A stretch of 64,000 bases of DNA, from NCBI RefSeq assembly GCF_018812025.1, contig NC_063045.1, positions 54,832,457 through 54,896,456 on the forward strand, in the 5' to 3' direction. The position numbers and the translations under genes are program-made. The stretch's first letter is position 1, and every line of letters starts with the position of its first letter. The notes beneath the pieces were generated by a model. The model saw only the letters and a list, made by a program, of their open reading frames with translations, was not told where the DNA came from and made no database searches. Shown one piece after another: positions 36,362 through 47,524 of the stretch. The stretch is from Megalobrama amblycephala (lineage: Eukaryota; Chordata; Actinopteri; Cypriniformes; Xenocyprididae).

Positions 36362-36725
36362 TAAAATAAAGCATAGATAAGAGGATTAATTCCTGAGTTA
36401 GCATACAAAGTCCATGCTAGAAATGTCATAGTGTCATAAGAGATTTCTTTAGCAGTAATAACAGCTGTTATATACAATATATAGAATGGAATAAAGCACA
36501 GCAGATAAACTGTCACAAGGATTCCTAATGTCAGAGCAGCTTTACTCTCAGATTTCCTCCTCACTGAACCTTCCATTACACATTTACCACCCTTCATCAG
36601 AGAGTTTATAACTTTCACTTGCTGGTGTACAACATAAAATATCCTCAAATGTAAAGAGATGATCACAGCGCAAGGAATAAGGAAAGATATGAACAGATCC
36701 ACGATCCTCAGTGAAAAAGAAACTT
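36362..36725 (-). pseudogene. TAAR pseudogene (TM5-TM7 only)
   Basis: About 120 codons from TM5 (DLFISFLIPCAVIISL, Asp at 5.42) through ICL3, TM6 (CFIPFY) to TM7 (NSGINPLIYALF). The N-terminal half is gone and a Tc1-like element begins at 36729. The C-terminus is lost where TAAR sequence meets duplicon flank through a short T/A-rich overlap at ~36362. TM5-TM7 follow the 20774 type, but ICL3 (SLMKGGKCVMEGS) matches the 40622 copy, a sign of conversion or mosaic origin. Not functional. Confidence 0.9.
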
Positions 36726-36728
36726 TTA

Positions 36729-38319
36729 CAGTATTTCACAATTGCTAAAACACATTTCTTGAAACCATCACTCATTTTCTTTACAACATTAAACACAAAT
36801 CCAAATCTTCAAACTAATTTCACAAAACCTCTGACTCTTTTGGCAAAATCAAACAAAGCTTTCAGATCATACACACATTAAGCAATATATAAACACTACA
36901 GATCACCCATTAGACACAACATAAAAAAAAGGAAAAAAACAACATCCAGAACATGAGGTTACAGAAAAAAAGTATATTGTAACACAGTAAACACATTTTG
37001 CCATTACATAAAATGTATAGAAATCACAAGTAATGTGAATTTAAGGTATACTATATGTACTGCAAGTACAGTATTATATTCAATATTATATAGTATTGAA
37101 TGTCTGTATATACAGTACTTACATACTGCAAACATACAGCAGTCTAAATGCAAATGACTAAAAGGTCAAAGAAAACTCTAAATGAAAGCATGATACAGTA
37201 CACACACACACACACAAAAAAAAGGTCAGAGTCAGTGAGAGATTCATTCTGCTTCAGCATCACGTCTTCATGTTGGGTCCGGCCTAAATCAAGTCAAGTC
37301 ACCTTTATTTCAATTGCAATTTATACTACACAGATACTAGTCTAGTCTAGTCTAGTCTAGTATAGTATAGTATAGTATAGTATAGTATAGTATAGTATAG
37401 TATAGTATAGTATAGTCTAGTCTAGTATAGTATAGTATAGTATAGTATAGTAAAGTATAGTATAGTCAAAGCAGCTTTACAGTGATAACAGGTACATGAT
37501 GATCAGTAATGCAAAGAGGGTTCATTTTGGCTGTACAGCTCTAAAAGAAAATAGTGTCATTGTTCAGGTGAAGTCAGTTCAGTGTTGATTCACTTAAATT
37601 GTAAAGACCATCAATTATTATGTAAATTACTGTAATTATTTTCCTCTATAAAGCAGTTCTGCAGAAAACAGTGATGTCATCATCTAGGTTAGCTTAGTTC
37701 AGTTCTCATCCTATAATGTCAGTACTGTCAGATCAATAATATTGGTGAATATTATTGAATATTGTTGAGGACATTTTCCACATCACAGGCAATGTCGTCT
37801 CTTGCCAGACAAAGGGAAAAAACTGTGCCGGATCCAGCCTTGACAGCCTTGTCTCCACACCCCTTGCTCTTTCTCCTCATCATCCTCTTACACATACTCT
37901 TCCTCCTCTACTTTTCAGATTGTTTCCATCTATTGTTGGTATCATCATTCAGCACCTGTATCACCTGTGCACTCTGAACTGACCTATATTTTATACAGTT
38001 GATTTGATCACATCATTAGAAATAAGTGTGAATAATTTTGAGTCATTGTGTTTAAAGGATGACAACTGTGTTGTAGTTGTGTTTAATTTTTGCCACATGT
38101 ATTTACCATTTTGCAACACAGTGCAAAATGTGTTTTAGTGAGTAAGAATGTGTTTAGAGTTTTGCAAAAAGAGTGGATGAGATTTGCAAACAGTGTCTTA
38201 ACTACCTGAACTTGTTTAAGGTTTTGCCTACAAAGTGACTGATTCGACAAATGGGTTTAGGCCACTGAGCATTGGGTTCAGAGAATGGGGTTTAGTGTTT
38301 TAGCAATTGTGAAATACTG
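36729..38319. mobile_element. Tc1/mariner-like element with TA target site
   Basis: Ends CAGTATTTCACAATTGCTAA and inverse CAGTATTTCACAATTGCTAA are perfect for at least 25 bp. TA flanks both sides (36727-36728 and 38320-38321). 1,591 bp, no intact transposase, with further repeats inserted inside (37.29-37.75 kb). It directly abuts the TAAR pseudogene on the left, while the right flank is not TAAR, so sequence was also lost at this site. Confidence 0.8.
37290..37745. repeat. LINE/SINE-type 3'-end repeat with pentanucleotide array
   Basis: Contains aagtcaagtcacctttattt and caaagcagctttacagtgat, phrases common to the 3' ends of cyprinid LINE-derived repeats (compare 51680-51760). A (TAGTC)n/(TATAG)n array lies at 37337-37466. 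Nested in the Tc1-like element. Confidence 0.6.
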
Positions 38320-38353
38320 TAACAAACCCATTAGTAGGCCTAGAAGTAGCCCA

Positions 38354-38674
38354 CTGGGTTACACTTTATTTCAGTGGTCTACTTCAGTCATTCTACTAAC
38401 TACAAGTAACTATGCAACTACATGTAAACTAACTCTCATTAGAGTATTATTAGACAGTAGTAGATTGTTAGTGGACTGTATAAGTTAGGGTTAGATGTTA
38501 GGATTTGATTTAAGTTGACATGCATGTAGTTGCAAATTACTTATAGTCAGTAGATTGTCTGTTGGGGGACCATCGAAATACTCTAACACTCCAATGACTG
38601 GTAGATGACATGTAGTTGCATAGTTATAGTTAGTAGAATGACTAAAGTAGACAACTGCAATAAAGTGTAATCCA
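38354..38674. mobile_element. Fold-back MITE
   Basis: The left arm gggttacactttatttcagt is mirrored by ataaagtgtaatcc at the right end. The inner arms (tctacttcagtcattctact with agtagaatgactaaagtaga) continue the inversion for ~65 bp. 321 bp. A half copy is at 27083-27240. Confidence 0.75.
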
Positions 38675-38692
38675 ATAGTCTACTATGAGGCC

Positions 38693-38697
<5 letters not shown>

Positions 38698-38740
<43 letters not shown>
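38698..38740. repeat. (TA)n microsatellite
   Basis: About 21 TA units; further TA-rich DNA at 39009-39032. Confidence 0.95.
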
Positions 38741-38743
<3 letters not shown>

Positions 38744-39694
38744 GTTTTATTAAATTAAATTAAGGAGGCACACGTTCAGGTAAATCAACCAATCAGTGCA
38801 AGAGGAAGCCGTGACAAGTTTCACAGCATCCCTCCACCACCCCATCACCTCACTCTTGGATGGTTTCTATCCCAGTTAACAAGGGGGAGTACTCTGGGTT
38901 CGGGCCAAATTCCGAGCTCGGAGCCCTCCCCCGGACAACACGCCAAATACGCATAATTGCTATACAAATTACTTTATTTTGATTTCATGTACGGGTAAAC
39001 TTGTGTGTATATATACATATATATATATATATAAAACTGTGCATATAGATTTGTCAACTCCAAACCTACTCTTTTTGTTCAACTTCATCACTTCATGCAA
39101 TGGACCTCAGGACACTGAATGAGTTTTCTCAGTACAGCCAATATGAATTGATGGATATTGTAATAATTTGTGACCACGAATTCAAATAAGACATTGTGTA
39201 ATTTAGATGTTTATGCTGAATATAAATATGGAAATATTGTTACATTTTTACTTTTATAAATGTGTTCAAATTGTAATGCTTCTTTTTTAATAGCAATTGT
39301 GGTAATTCTGTCTGTTCGCTGGTAAAGAAAAAAAAAGAAAAACTATTTTGTTATGCTAAATGTACATTTGTCAAGTTTGTAACTATTACTAAAGCCACCA
39401 ATACTCATGACTCCATAATGATAAAAACTGAGGCAATCAGTGTCCTAACTTTTTCTAACATACAGTGGAGAAAAAAAAGGTACAGTTATACAGACTATCA
39501 TGTGCAGTGCAGCTAGAATACCACTAAAGTAAGCTAAGATATCAAATCTTTGTCATTGGGTTAAAGGCATATTTATATTATTTATATAGTTAACTATGTA
39601 TATTAGAATATTAGAATTTGAATATTAAGAATGTATATTACCGCAGAGAATTGTGGTCAAAAATGGATTTGGACCATAATTGTTGCTTGAAATA
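38741..39694. other. Dispersed repeat then AT-rich spacer
   Basis: 38741-38990 shares its core with 28.62-28.93 kb. The remainder to 39694 is AT-rich without recognisable features; 39640-39680 faintly resembles 20375-20410 in the 3' flank of the TAAR at 20774. Confidence 0.4.
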
Positions 39695-39777
39695 AAGTTC
39701 AGAAACACAGACCATGCTGATAGCAGTGATAGAAACATAAATGATATTGCACTCATGACTTGAGTCTCATAGGCCAA
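39695..39777 (-). pseudogene. TAAR relic (N-terminus to TM1)
   Basis: On the minus strand LAYET, then SLLSAWSVFLNF of TM1. The start codon is TTG instead of ATG, most of the extracellular N-terminus (DHETQYCFPAINSSC) is deleted, and similarity stops in TM1. The conserved TAAR 5' block continues intact at 39778-39890 including TATAAAT. A third category of dead copy besides the gene-less flanks. Confidence 0.85.
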
Positions 39778-39890
39778 GAGTGAGTCTCCTCCTGTTAGGA
39801 ATTTGTTCTGCTCTTTTCTTACTGTCCTTTTATTTATACAGTGTCTGATCAGACTGACCAAGTCATTTAAAGCCCACTCTGATGATGATG
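39778..39890 (-). promoter_or_regulatory. TAAR 5' block in front of a relic
   Basis: Retains the tgagtctcctcctgttagga segment, a TATA-like box (minus-strand TATAAAT at ~39833-39839) and the outer conserved stretch although the gene is destroyed. Confidence 0.5.
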
Positions 39891-40262
39891 CATAATGATG
39901 TAATTATTTATACATTTTATAAAAACTTGTTTAGATACATAATAATGGGATTTTTTGTATATAAATAAATAATATTATTCTCTTTCAGATGGTAACCCTC
40001 TTGTTATAAGCCATTTTCAACGTTCACTTTGTGATTTTACATCTAAACCATGCACTATGATAATATAACTAACCCTCAAACAGTTCTGTATGACTGTCCT
40101 CTATTTGTCATTGTGTTTTTGATTTATGATAACACATGAAAGAGATGAAGCATAAAGCATAAATCATACTTTATCATTTATTCCAGTAGACTGATGATTT
40201 GTGGCTCTTGCGCAGTCTACACAATAAGCCAACATGAAACAATTGAACATTTTGTCATTTAA
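39891..40262 (-). other. Spacer and TAAR 3' flank
   Basis: 40031-40255 is the conserved 3' flank (ctgtatgactgtcctctatt and so on). The site of the CAGTGGTTCCC MITE is empty here. Confidence 0.55.
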
Positions 40263-40578
40263 AGTGAAAGTTCACACAAAAATAAAAACTGTCATAATTT
40301 TCTAACTTTTAGGTTGTTCCAAACCTGTATACATTTCTTTGTTCTGTTGAACACAAAGGAAGATATTTTGAAGAATGTGAGAAACTAAACAGTTCTGGGG
40401 CACCATTGACTTTTTTCCTACTGAGGAAGTCAATGGTGCCTCAAAAAAGCCTGGTTACAAACTTTCTTCAGAATATCTTCCTTTGTGTTAAGCAGAACAA
40501 AGAAATTTATACAGATTTGTAACAATTTGGGGGTGAGTAAATGATAACAGAATTTTCATTTTTGGGTGAACTATCCCT
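40263..40578. mobile_element. Fold-back MITE with TTAA flanks
   Basis: The left end AGTGAAAGTTCACACAAAAA and the right end, inverted, AGGGATAGTTCACCCAAAAA belong to the AGGGATAGTTCACCC family abundant in cyprinids. The inner halves (aaggaagatattttgaagaa and its inverse) fold back around the mirrored phrase accattgact/agtcaatggt. Flanked by TTAA at 40259-40262 and 40579-40582. The paralogous flank at ~24762 is empty. Confidence 0.8.
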
Positions 40579-40621
40579 TTAATTTTACTGTGTGTAAAAA
40601 ATTTGCCTAGTACCAGTTTAA

Positions 40622-41626
40622 TTACAATTGATCTGTAAAAATATTGACCAGAGAGGATGCTGGCTGAAATATTTTCAGAGTTAAGACGTGTTTAACAGTC
40701 TTTTTAAACCAGGGGTAAAATAAAGCATAGACAAGAGGATTCAGACCTGAGTTAACATATACAACCCATGCCAAAACATTTATGATTGTGGAAGAGGTTA
40801 CTGACATAGAACAGATATAGTATGGAATCCAGCACAGCAGATAAACTGTTACAATGATTCCTAATGTCAGAGCAGCTTTGCTCTCAGATTTCCTCCTCAC
40901 TGAACCTTCCATTACACATTTACCACCCTTCATCAGAGAGTTTATAACTTTCACTTGCTTATGTACAACATGGAAAATCCTCAAATATAAAGTTATGATC
41001 AGGATACATGGAGATAGAAAGGACAAAATCAGATCGATGACACTCCAGGCAAAACTAATTATAATGGAGCAATCGCCATAACACACATTTGATCTGTATG
41101 TGGTGTTAAAATAACCATAATTAATTACAATGTTAGTGTTATAAGCTGAGGAGCAAAACCAGCAGAGACAAATGCTTACTAAAGTTTTAGTCATTGTCAT
41201 TTTCTGTGGGTACAGTAAAGGGTGACACACAGCCACATAACGATCAACAGCAATTAAAACTAAATTACTGAGAGATGATGATATTAGCAGTCCAAGGGTA
41301 TTTATAAACACTCCACACAATATTTCTCCAAAGTACCAGCATGTCTCAATCACTTTAATGGCTTCTATGGGTATCACAATAAGTCCCATAAGCAGGTCTG
41401 AAACAGCCAGAGAGAGAATGAGCAGGTTTGTTGGAGTGTGAAGCTTCTTGAAGTGAGAGATGGAGATGATCACCAGCAGGTTCAGAAACACAGTCCATGC
41501 TGACAGCAATGAAAAAAACACATACATGATATTGTATTCATATATGGAGCGTGTTCCCTTGATACATGATGAGTTGATTGCAGGAAAGCAGTATTGAGTC
41601 TCATGTTTCTCTGTCTCATAGGCCAT
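40622..41626 (-). CDS. taar: Trace amine-associated receptor (TAAR), intact
   Basis: 334-residue single-exon GPCR. The N-terminus begins MAYETEKHETQYCFP, followed by NSS, DRY (128-130), Trp266 at 6.48 and TM7 fingerprint NSGLNPLVYALFYPWF. Leu111 replaces the amine Asp at 3.32, and Asp198 is at 5.42. ECL2-TM5 is nearly the same as in the 24803 copy; TM3-TM4 differs (GEILCGVFINTLGLLISSS), so variation is concentrated in the ligand pocket. ICL3 (LMKGGKCVMEG) equals that of the 36362 pseudogene. Last intact receptor of the array before the transposon nest; probable olfactory amine receptor. Confidence 0.95.
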   Translation of the reverse strand: MAYETEKHETQYCFPAINSSCIKGTRSIYEYNIMYVFFSLLSAWTVFLNLLVIISISHFKKLHTPTNLLILSLAVSDLLMGLIVIPIEAIKVIETCWYFGEILCGVFINTLGLLISSSLSNLVLIAVDRYVAVCHPLLYPQKMTMTKTLVSICLCWFCSSAYNTNIVINYGYFNTTYRSNVCYGDCSIIISFAWSVIDLILSFLSPCILIITLYLRIFHVVHKQVKVINSLMKGGKCVMEGSVRRKSESKAALTLGIIVTVYLLCWIPYYICSMSVTSSTIINVLAWVVYVNSGLNPLVYALFYPWFKKTVKHVLTLKIFQPASSLVNIFTDQL

Positions 41627-41740
41627 GAGTGAGTCTCCTCCTGTTAGGAGTTTGTTCTTCTCTCTTTACTGTCCTTTCATTTATACAGCGTCTGGATCAG
41701 AGTGACAAACCCATCTACCGCCCACTCTGATGCTGCATAA
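41627..41740 (-). promoter_or_regulatory. Conserved TAAR 5' block with TATA-like box
   Basis: Minus-strand TATAAAT at 41679-41685, ~53 bp from the ATG; outer conserved stretch to ~41732. Confidence 0.5.
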
Positions 41741-43024
41741 TGATTTAATTATTTAATCATTGTATGTATTATTATATTTAGCCACACAATAACAGAGTAA
41801 AATGGTACCAAGGCTTTCATTTATATGCTTTTAATTTACATGACAAACTTCTTTTTGCTATTTCTTTTCACATGAATTGTGTTTCTGTCAGTAATAAATA
41901 TATCCATGTATTTCAAGTTATTACATTCTTTTCAATTGCCATATACTTTGAGACCAGATTTTTCCTTTTAAGTCACTGTTCTATGCTAATATTCCACAGC
42001 ACAGTGACTTCTGATCCAGAGGTACAGCATAAAATTTCCCCTCTCATTATCATCTTCAGTTAAAGGTAACCTAAAATTTAAAATTGAATTTACCTCGGCA
42101 TAGTTAAATAATTAGAGTTCTGTACATGGAAATGACATACAGTGAGTCTCAAACACCATTGTTTCCTCCTTCTTATGTAAATTTGATTTGTGCAAAAGAC
42201 CTCTGAAGAACAGGCGAATCTCAACATAACACCGACTGTGACACAACAGTTGGGATCATTAATATGTACGCCCCCAACTTTTGCATATACCAGCCCATGT
42301 TCAAGGCATTAGACAAGCCAGTATTAATGTCTGGAGCTGCACAGCCGAATCATCAGAAGTTATGCAGGTAGGCTATTGTAAAGCAAGCAAGGACAATAGT
42401 AAAAATGGCAGATGGATCGATAATAACTGGTCATGATCCACGATATCATGATATATTAAGTAATATTTGTAAGTTGTCTAAGTGTTTCATTAGCATTTTG
42501 CTAACTGTTAAATGTGGTTAACGTTACCATTGTTTCTTACTGTATTCACGGAGACCAGAGCCATGTCGTTATTTTCATTCTTAAATGCTTGCAGTCTGTA
42601 TAAACGCATCTTCTTTCTTTATAAATCTCAAACATTGTGTAACGTTAGCTTTAGTCCCGTTAGCCACAGAGCACTATCAAACTCATTCAGAATCAAATGT
42701 AAACATCTGCAAAATAAATACCATACCAAAATTCCATTTTGACGGTTATATTAGCTGTGAGAACTTTGTTTATGCAATGTATTATAGAGTTACAAGCTTG
42801 GGGGCAGGAGCATTTAAAGGGGACACGCACAGAAATGGCGCATTTTTAATTATGCCCCAAGACAGGCAGTTAAAACATTGAAATAGGGTTCTAGGGTACC
42901 TTTAACATTAAATCAGTTTTAAAGGAATGTGCATGATAAGTTATTAAAAGCACAATAAACCATGCAAGAGAGCATTTTATAATAGTATCCATGTTATATA
43001 CTGTATGTTACATGTACTTCCTGT
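41741..43024. repeat. TAAR distal 5' flank block, copy B (interrupted)
   Basis: Homologous to copies A, C and D. Interrupted at 42060 by a TTAA-flanked element (to 42905). It ends at CCTGT (43020-43024), where LTR sequence begins. Confidence 0.7.
42064..42901. mobile_element. Non-autonomous DNA element with TTAA target duplication
   Basis: Ends AGGTAACCTAAAA and inverse AGGTACCCTAGAA (11 of 13 match), flanked by TTAA at 42060-42063 and 42902-42905. The paralogous flanks at ~26.15 and ~47.80 kb run straight through without the 838 bp. TTAA specificity suggests piggyBac-type mobilisation, but the termini are not classical, so this is tentative. Confidence 0.65.
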
Positions 43025-43161
43025 TGTTACAGTGAGTGGTGTAGCTGCAGCAGGGATTAGTCAGAATCGAACTACTACGAAAATAATTTATTAAACAAGG
43101 TAACAGAACAGCTAATACTCAAAACAAGGTACACAACAACAGACCTGGCCTGCATTCCAGT

Positions 43162-44031
43162 CAGGGCTTGACATTAACACCCGCCAACCCGCCAAATGCC
43201 CGTAGATTTCAGCTGTGGCGGGTAAGACAGCCACTCCCACTAGCCACTTTGGCGGGTTGAATATAATTTCAGCCTACAGCCAACTGAAAAGTAGCCAAGC
43301 TCGTCGTATCACAAAATCACAATTCTTTATCGATTAACTTGCGGTTAGTGAAGGTGGGATAGGTGTCACCTTCGCGTGCGCGCTCTCTCTGTCGCGCGCG
43401 TGATTCAGTTCTCCTTGCGCCTGAATACACGCACACACATATGTCAAAATGCATCGTGTCAAGTATCTCGCGTGAATACCGTCGGCTATGGCTTACGGCT
43501 AAGTGGACGTAAACAGGTGGGTAAAAACTGGATATGTGTCAGTAGCTATATGACATAAATGCATTCAGCAGCCCCCAAATAAATTGTCTGTCATTAATGT
43601 TAATCAAACATCAAAAAATGTTAAATACATGTATACATGTATGCTAAATAAACATATGTGTCTGAAAAAAATAAAAATTTAAATTACTATCTGTAATTTG
43701 CTTCTTTGTTCTTTTTATATAGCCTAACAAAAATAACTGTACATACCTGATGTAGGCTATAGTCTTGATTTGGGTGGTCAATCTGCATTTGTAAGTTTGA
43801 AAGGGTTTTAAATCTTGTAAATCAAGTAAAATGACTCAAAATCAAGTAATTTAAGCATGCCAGAGTCAACTTTAATCATATAAAATGTAATTTCCCAACA
43901 GCAAAATTGTGGCCAGTGAAAATGCTGAGTGGCTAGTAACTTTGGAAAACCACTAGTTACTAGCCACAGCCTAGTTACTTTGCTCACCAGCCACATTGGC
44001 TGGTGAGCAAAAAAGTTAACGTCAAGCCCTG
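43162..44031. mobile_element. Non-autonomous hAT element, perfect 8-bp target duplication
   Basis: Ends CAGGGCTTGACATTAAC and inverse CAGGGCTTGACGTTAAC. Flanked by ATTCCAGT at 43154-43161 and 44032-44039. 870 bp, no transposase frame. The interior carries two inverted ~100 bp regions of ggcgggt/ccagccac type. Clear hAT signature. Confidence 0.92.
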
Positions 44032-44178
44032 ATTCCAGTTCGGTTTTAGACACGCACTCGCGAACTTCCCTAAACACTTCCCCTCGGGGGAATCCCTGCC
44101 GCCATTTTGAAGTGCGTTCCACTTCGTGAAGTGGACGAGGGAAGTTTATATGGACAGACCCTCGCTCCTTCGATTTTG

Positions 44179-44770
44179 ACCATAGACAGTAAAAGAAATG
44201 GACACAGCGACCCCATTGGAACTCAATTGAGACAAGTGAAGCCCATTTTTAGCGATTTTTAGCACTTCCGTTTCTGACGCGCAGACTCAAACTAAGCTTG
44301 ATGACGTCAGCAACCTGTCTGACAGATGTAAATCTTCTAGTAGCTGTGCGTGCAAACTGCCATCGTTAATCTTGCAGAGACGGCGAGCTTGAGCGGGGAG
44401 TTCTTTGGCGTGAGTGAGCAGGAGTAAGTATTCTGATTAATTATTTTGTATAGTATTTTAAAATGTAACGCCAGTACGCCATATTAAGTTAATGCATACT
44501 ATTGCCTGCGAGCTTCTCCTCCTGTCTGTACGGTAATTTCTCTACTGTGCGACAGAGAGTCGAGTGGTTAAGACGCAATCGTTAGCCTATTTTTACAAAA
44601 ACTGTTTCTACGGGGCCATAATGTAACATAGAAGGTAATGGAGCCCTTTATACATTGTCGTGTATCTTTAGAAATAAATAATGGACAAATGGAGTCTTTA
44701 AACGCCTCAGATGTAAAGTTATTCGCTGTCAAAGTGACGCCAGAATGAATGGGAGTCAATGGGATGTTAA
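44179..44770. repeat. Dispersed repeat (accatagacagtaaaagaaa family)
   Basis: Begins accatagacagtaaaagaaa and ends near gaatgaatgggagtcaatgg, text typical of a common cyprinid dispersed repeat. It lies inside the composite element. No coding signal. Confidence 0.45.
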
Positions 44771-44914
44771 CGCAAGTGAAGTTCTGCTACAAAATGGTGG
44801 CACGCGGCCGACTTCAACTTCCGATCGACTTCCTTGGGCACTGATTTTGACCGAGGGAGCGAGTCTACTTCATATGTACACTTCAGGCAGCTCCATAACC
44901 CACAATGCAACACG

Positions 44915-46643
44915 CAGGGCTCTCAAGTGTCACGCACTGAGCGTGACAGTCACTCATTTCGGTCTTTTGTCACGCACTCCCACCACACATTGTATTTCTC
45001 ACGCAGAAAAACTATTTATCATATATTTAATATGCCGCAGCGCCCAAAATGTATCTGGCCACGCCGCTGTCTATAGAACCGGGAAGGAATCAAGCGCATC
45101 TCGAACCTGCCACTTATCAGCCAATCAAAAAAAAAGAAAGAGGCTACACAATAGCCAATCAGAAAACAGCACTATTGTATCTGGGTAAGATTTAACGCAA
45201 CAACCAATGAAAAAAAAGCATATCCTGGAATTGTTCACCATCATCCTCGTTCACCCACAGAGGAAAACACTGGAGCTCTGAGCATCACTGTGAGCACAAA
45301 GTCATGATCTCCTGTTTTAATGTTACAACAAATTCACAAATTGTTTGACACAAACAATGACAACTTGACTGCTGTTAGATAATCAGATAATCAGCATCAG
45401 TTTTTCATGAGTGTCTGAACTTAGCCAACAGTTTTACAGCCTGTTCATTGACACTTGCTCAGAACAAGTAGTCTAGGCCTAGTTATATTTTGCTATCACA
45501 CGATGACACGATGACCGACATTTTGTTACATTAAACATCTCTCTCTCCAAATTGTTTTAATAATTTTATTAGCATTAAATAAATTAAAGTGTATTTCATT
45601 GTCAACGTTATAGGTCACTTTTAAAATCATGTCACATTTTATATCCTGGCCAGGCCATGGATCAGTGTTTCCCATACATTAACTAGACTGTGGCCCGCCA
45701 CATTCTAATTGGTCAGTCTCAAAATATGAATACGGATATGACGCGATATTTAAATTACCATCTGATAATTGCGCTCCTTTATATGGCAAAAGTGGGAGTC
45801 ATAGAGCAAAATAAGTAGACTAGCACCAATTAAGTTTTCGTGCACTATATTCAAAGTCATCTGAAGCCATTCCATAGCTTTTTTTTTTCTTCCAAGAATT
45901 AGGCTAGAATACTTTTTGCTGCTGAATTATATACTCACCTAGTTTACTTATTTATTTATTGGTCAGCTTATGATTATATATTTTTATTCATTTTTTATTT
46001 TTATCTATAATGAAGTGGTGTGTTTAGTGCATTCTGGATTGGTTAACAAATCAAAGAGTGACCATTAGTTCCACAAATACAGACACAGGCTCCCACAAAT
46101 AAATTAATTCAACAAAGGTAACCCCTTTTGCTACATATTTTTAATGGTTTAAATGTGTACTCTACATGTTTGACCACTTACGAACTCTCATTTAGCCTAC
46201 TATATGTTGTGTACATGACTAATGTGTCCAACCATCAGCAATAAATAAATTACTTTTAGAGCACAAAATTTTTTACAAGAGAACAAATTTCTTCATTGAT
46301 CTAGTCACTTAATTTTGCTCTTAGAATGCACTAGATTCATGCATTTAAATTTAAAATGTACAAAATTTTCCTCAGGGGGGCATGCCCCCGGACCCCCCTA
46401 GAGGAAACGATGTCCGCCCACCACAGTCTCACAAAATCCTGTGGGAAACACTGTGGATGCATTAATCATTGCATCTGTCTTTCAAAGATGTCAGGGGTAA
46501 AGGCAACTAATAAGCATCATCTCATTCACCCTGAGGCCAGGTTACAGGATGCTGGCCCAGAGAAGGAGGAGGTGTTTTTTTAGGGGGTTGGGGGGGGGGG
46601 GGGGGGTGTCACTCTTGCCTGTCTCCAAAACTTGAGAGCCCTG
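44915..46643. mobile_element. Non-autonomous hAT-like element with nested insertion
   Basis: Ends CAGGGCTCTCAAGT and inverse CAGGGCTCTCAAGT, directly flanked by AACACG on both sides (44909-44914 and 46644-46649). The duplication is 6 bp rather than the expected 8, so the register is uncertain. 1,729 bp including the 791 bp element at 45663-46453. A G-run lies at 46586-46606. Confidence 0.75.
45663..46453. mobile_element. Non-autonomous hAT-like element (nested)
   Basis: Ends CAGTGTTTCCCATACA and inverse CAGTGTTTCCCACAGG; the conserved GTTTCCCA core and CAGTG terminus are typical of a cyprinid hAT family. TGGAT flanks both sides (45658-45662 and 46454-46458), a partial target duplication. Inserted within the 44915-46643 element. 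Confidence 0.7.
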
Positions 46644-47189
46644 AACACGATTGTGACGTCACCGCATATCGCGTTTAATTTACCCCACCACAAACAACTC
46701 TATGATATATTAATTATTTTTTAAACATTTAAAACATACATATATACATATAGAATGCTGTATTAAACAAATTTGTAAGGGGAAAAAATAAATAATAAAT
46801 CAGCTCCATTGCGGATTCCAAGTGATCAAGGGCTTAGGACGTTCCAGTTCAGCCCATACAAAGGTTCCGCCAGAAGTGGGTACTCGTGCAACGTAAGCAA
46901 TGGCGTACATCCGAGTCAACGAGACCGAGTGAAGTTAGCGAGGGAAGGGCATTTAAAAACCGAACTGGAACGCAGCCCAGGAGTGCAGGGAAGTGAGTCC
47001 AATATAAAGGGAGTGCTAATGACAAAGACCAGGTGCAGGGAGAGCGGGAGAGATGATGAGGGAAGTGAGTTCAGGTGTGGAACAGGGAGGATCATGGGAA
47101 ATGGAGTCCAGGGGAGACGTGAACTGTGAGCGTCGGGCAGCCATGGCAGTACAGGAGCCCCACCCATAAGTTCCCCTTCCATGGATATC

Positions 47190-47515
47190 CCCTCCCTCAG
47201 ACAGTATTACTCTGTCTTATCCAAGATCAAGATTGAAGTTGAGAGGTGACCGTGCGTTTGCAGTGGCCGGTCCTAAGTTATGGAACAGTCTTCCTTTATC
47301 TGTAAGATCTGCTTTGTCTATATATGATTTTAAATCAAAGTTACAGTCTTATCTTCTTAGTCTTGCATTTCATTCATTCTAACTCTTGTTTTCTTAAATT
47401 TACTGACGTCTTTTTACTACTACTGTCTTTTATTTTATTCTTTTCTCTGTACAGCACAGTGGTCAACTTTTGTTGTGTTTATTTGTGCTTTATAAATAAA
47501 TGAAATTAAATGTAT
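47190..47515 (+). pseudogene. LINE 3' end (RT C-terminus)
   Basis: Reads RSRLKLRGDRAFAVAGPKLW, NSLPLSVRSA then FKSKLQSYLL, the C-terminal tail of L2-type LINE proteins, followed by a stop and a ~130 bp 3' UTR ending tttataaataaatgaaatta. Strongly 5'-truncated copy. Confidence 0.7.
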
Positions 47516-47524
47516 ATATGTATA

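Larger units (their letters stand above)
43152..46966. mobile_element. Composite inverted-repeat element inside the left LTR
   Basis: Left arm gcattccagttcggttttag (with a hAT inserted in it) and right arm aaaaaccgaactggaacgc are inverse; further in, gcgaacttccct pairs with agcgagggaag. The right LTR copy (62260 region) has neither. At least three younger insertions sit inside. Superfamily undetermined. Confidence 0.55.

Noticed and set aside
43376..43558. Short frame within the 43162-44031 element
   Set aside because: Inside a non-autonomous hAT with no transposase similarity.
44745..45188. 147-codon open frame in the hAT nest
   Set aside because: It crosses the boundary of two transposons (44915), so it cannot be an ancestral gene; no domain recognised.
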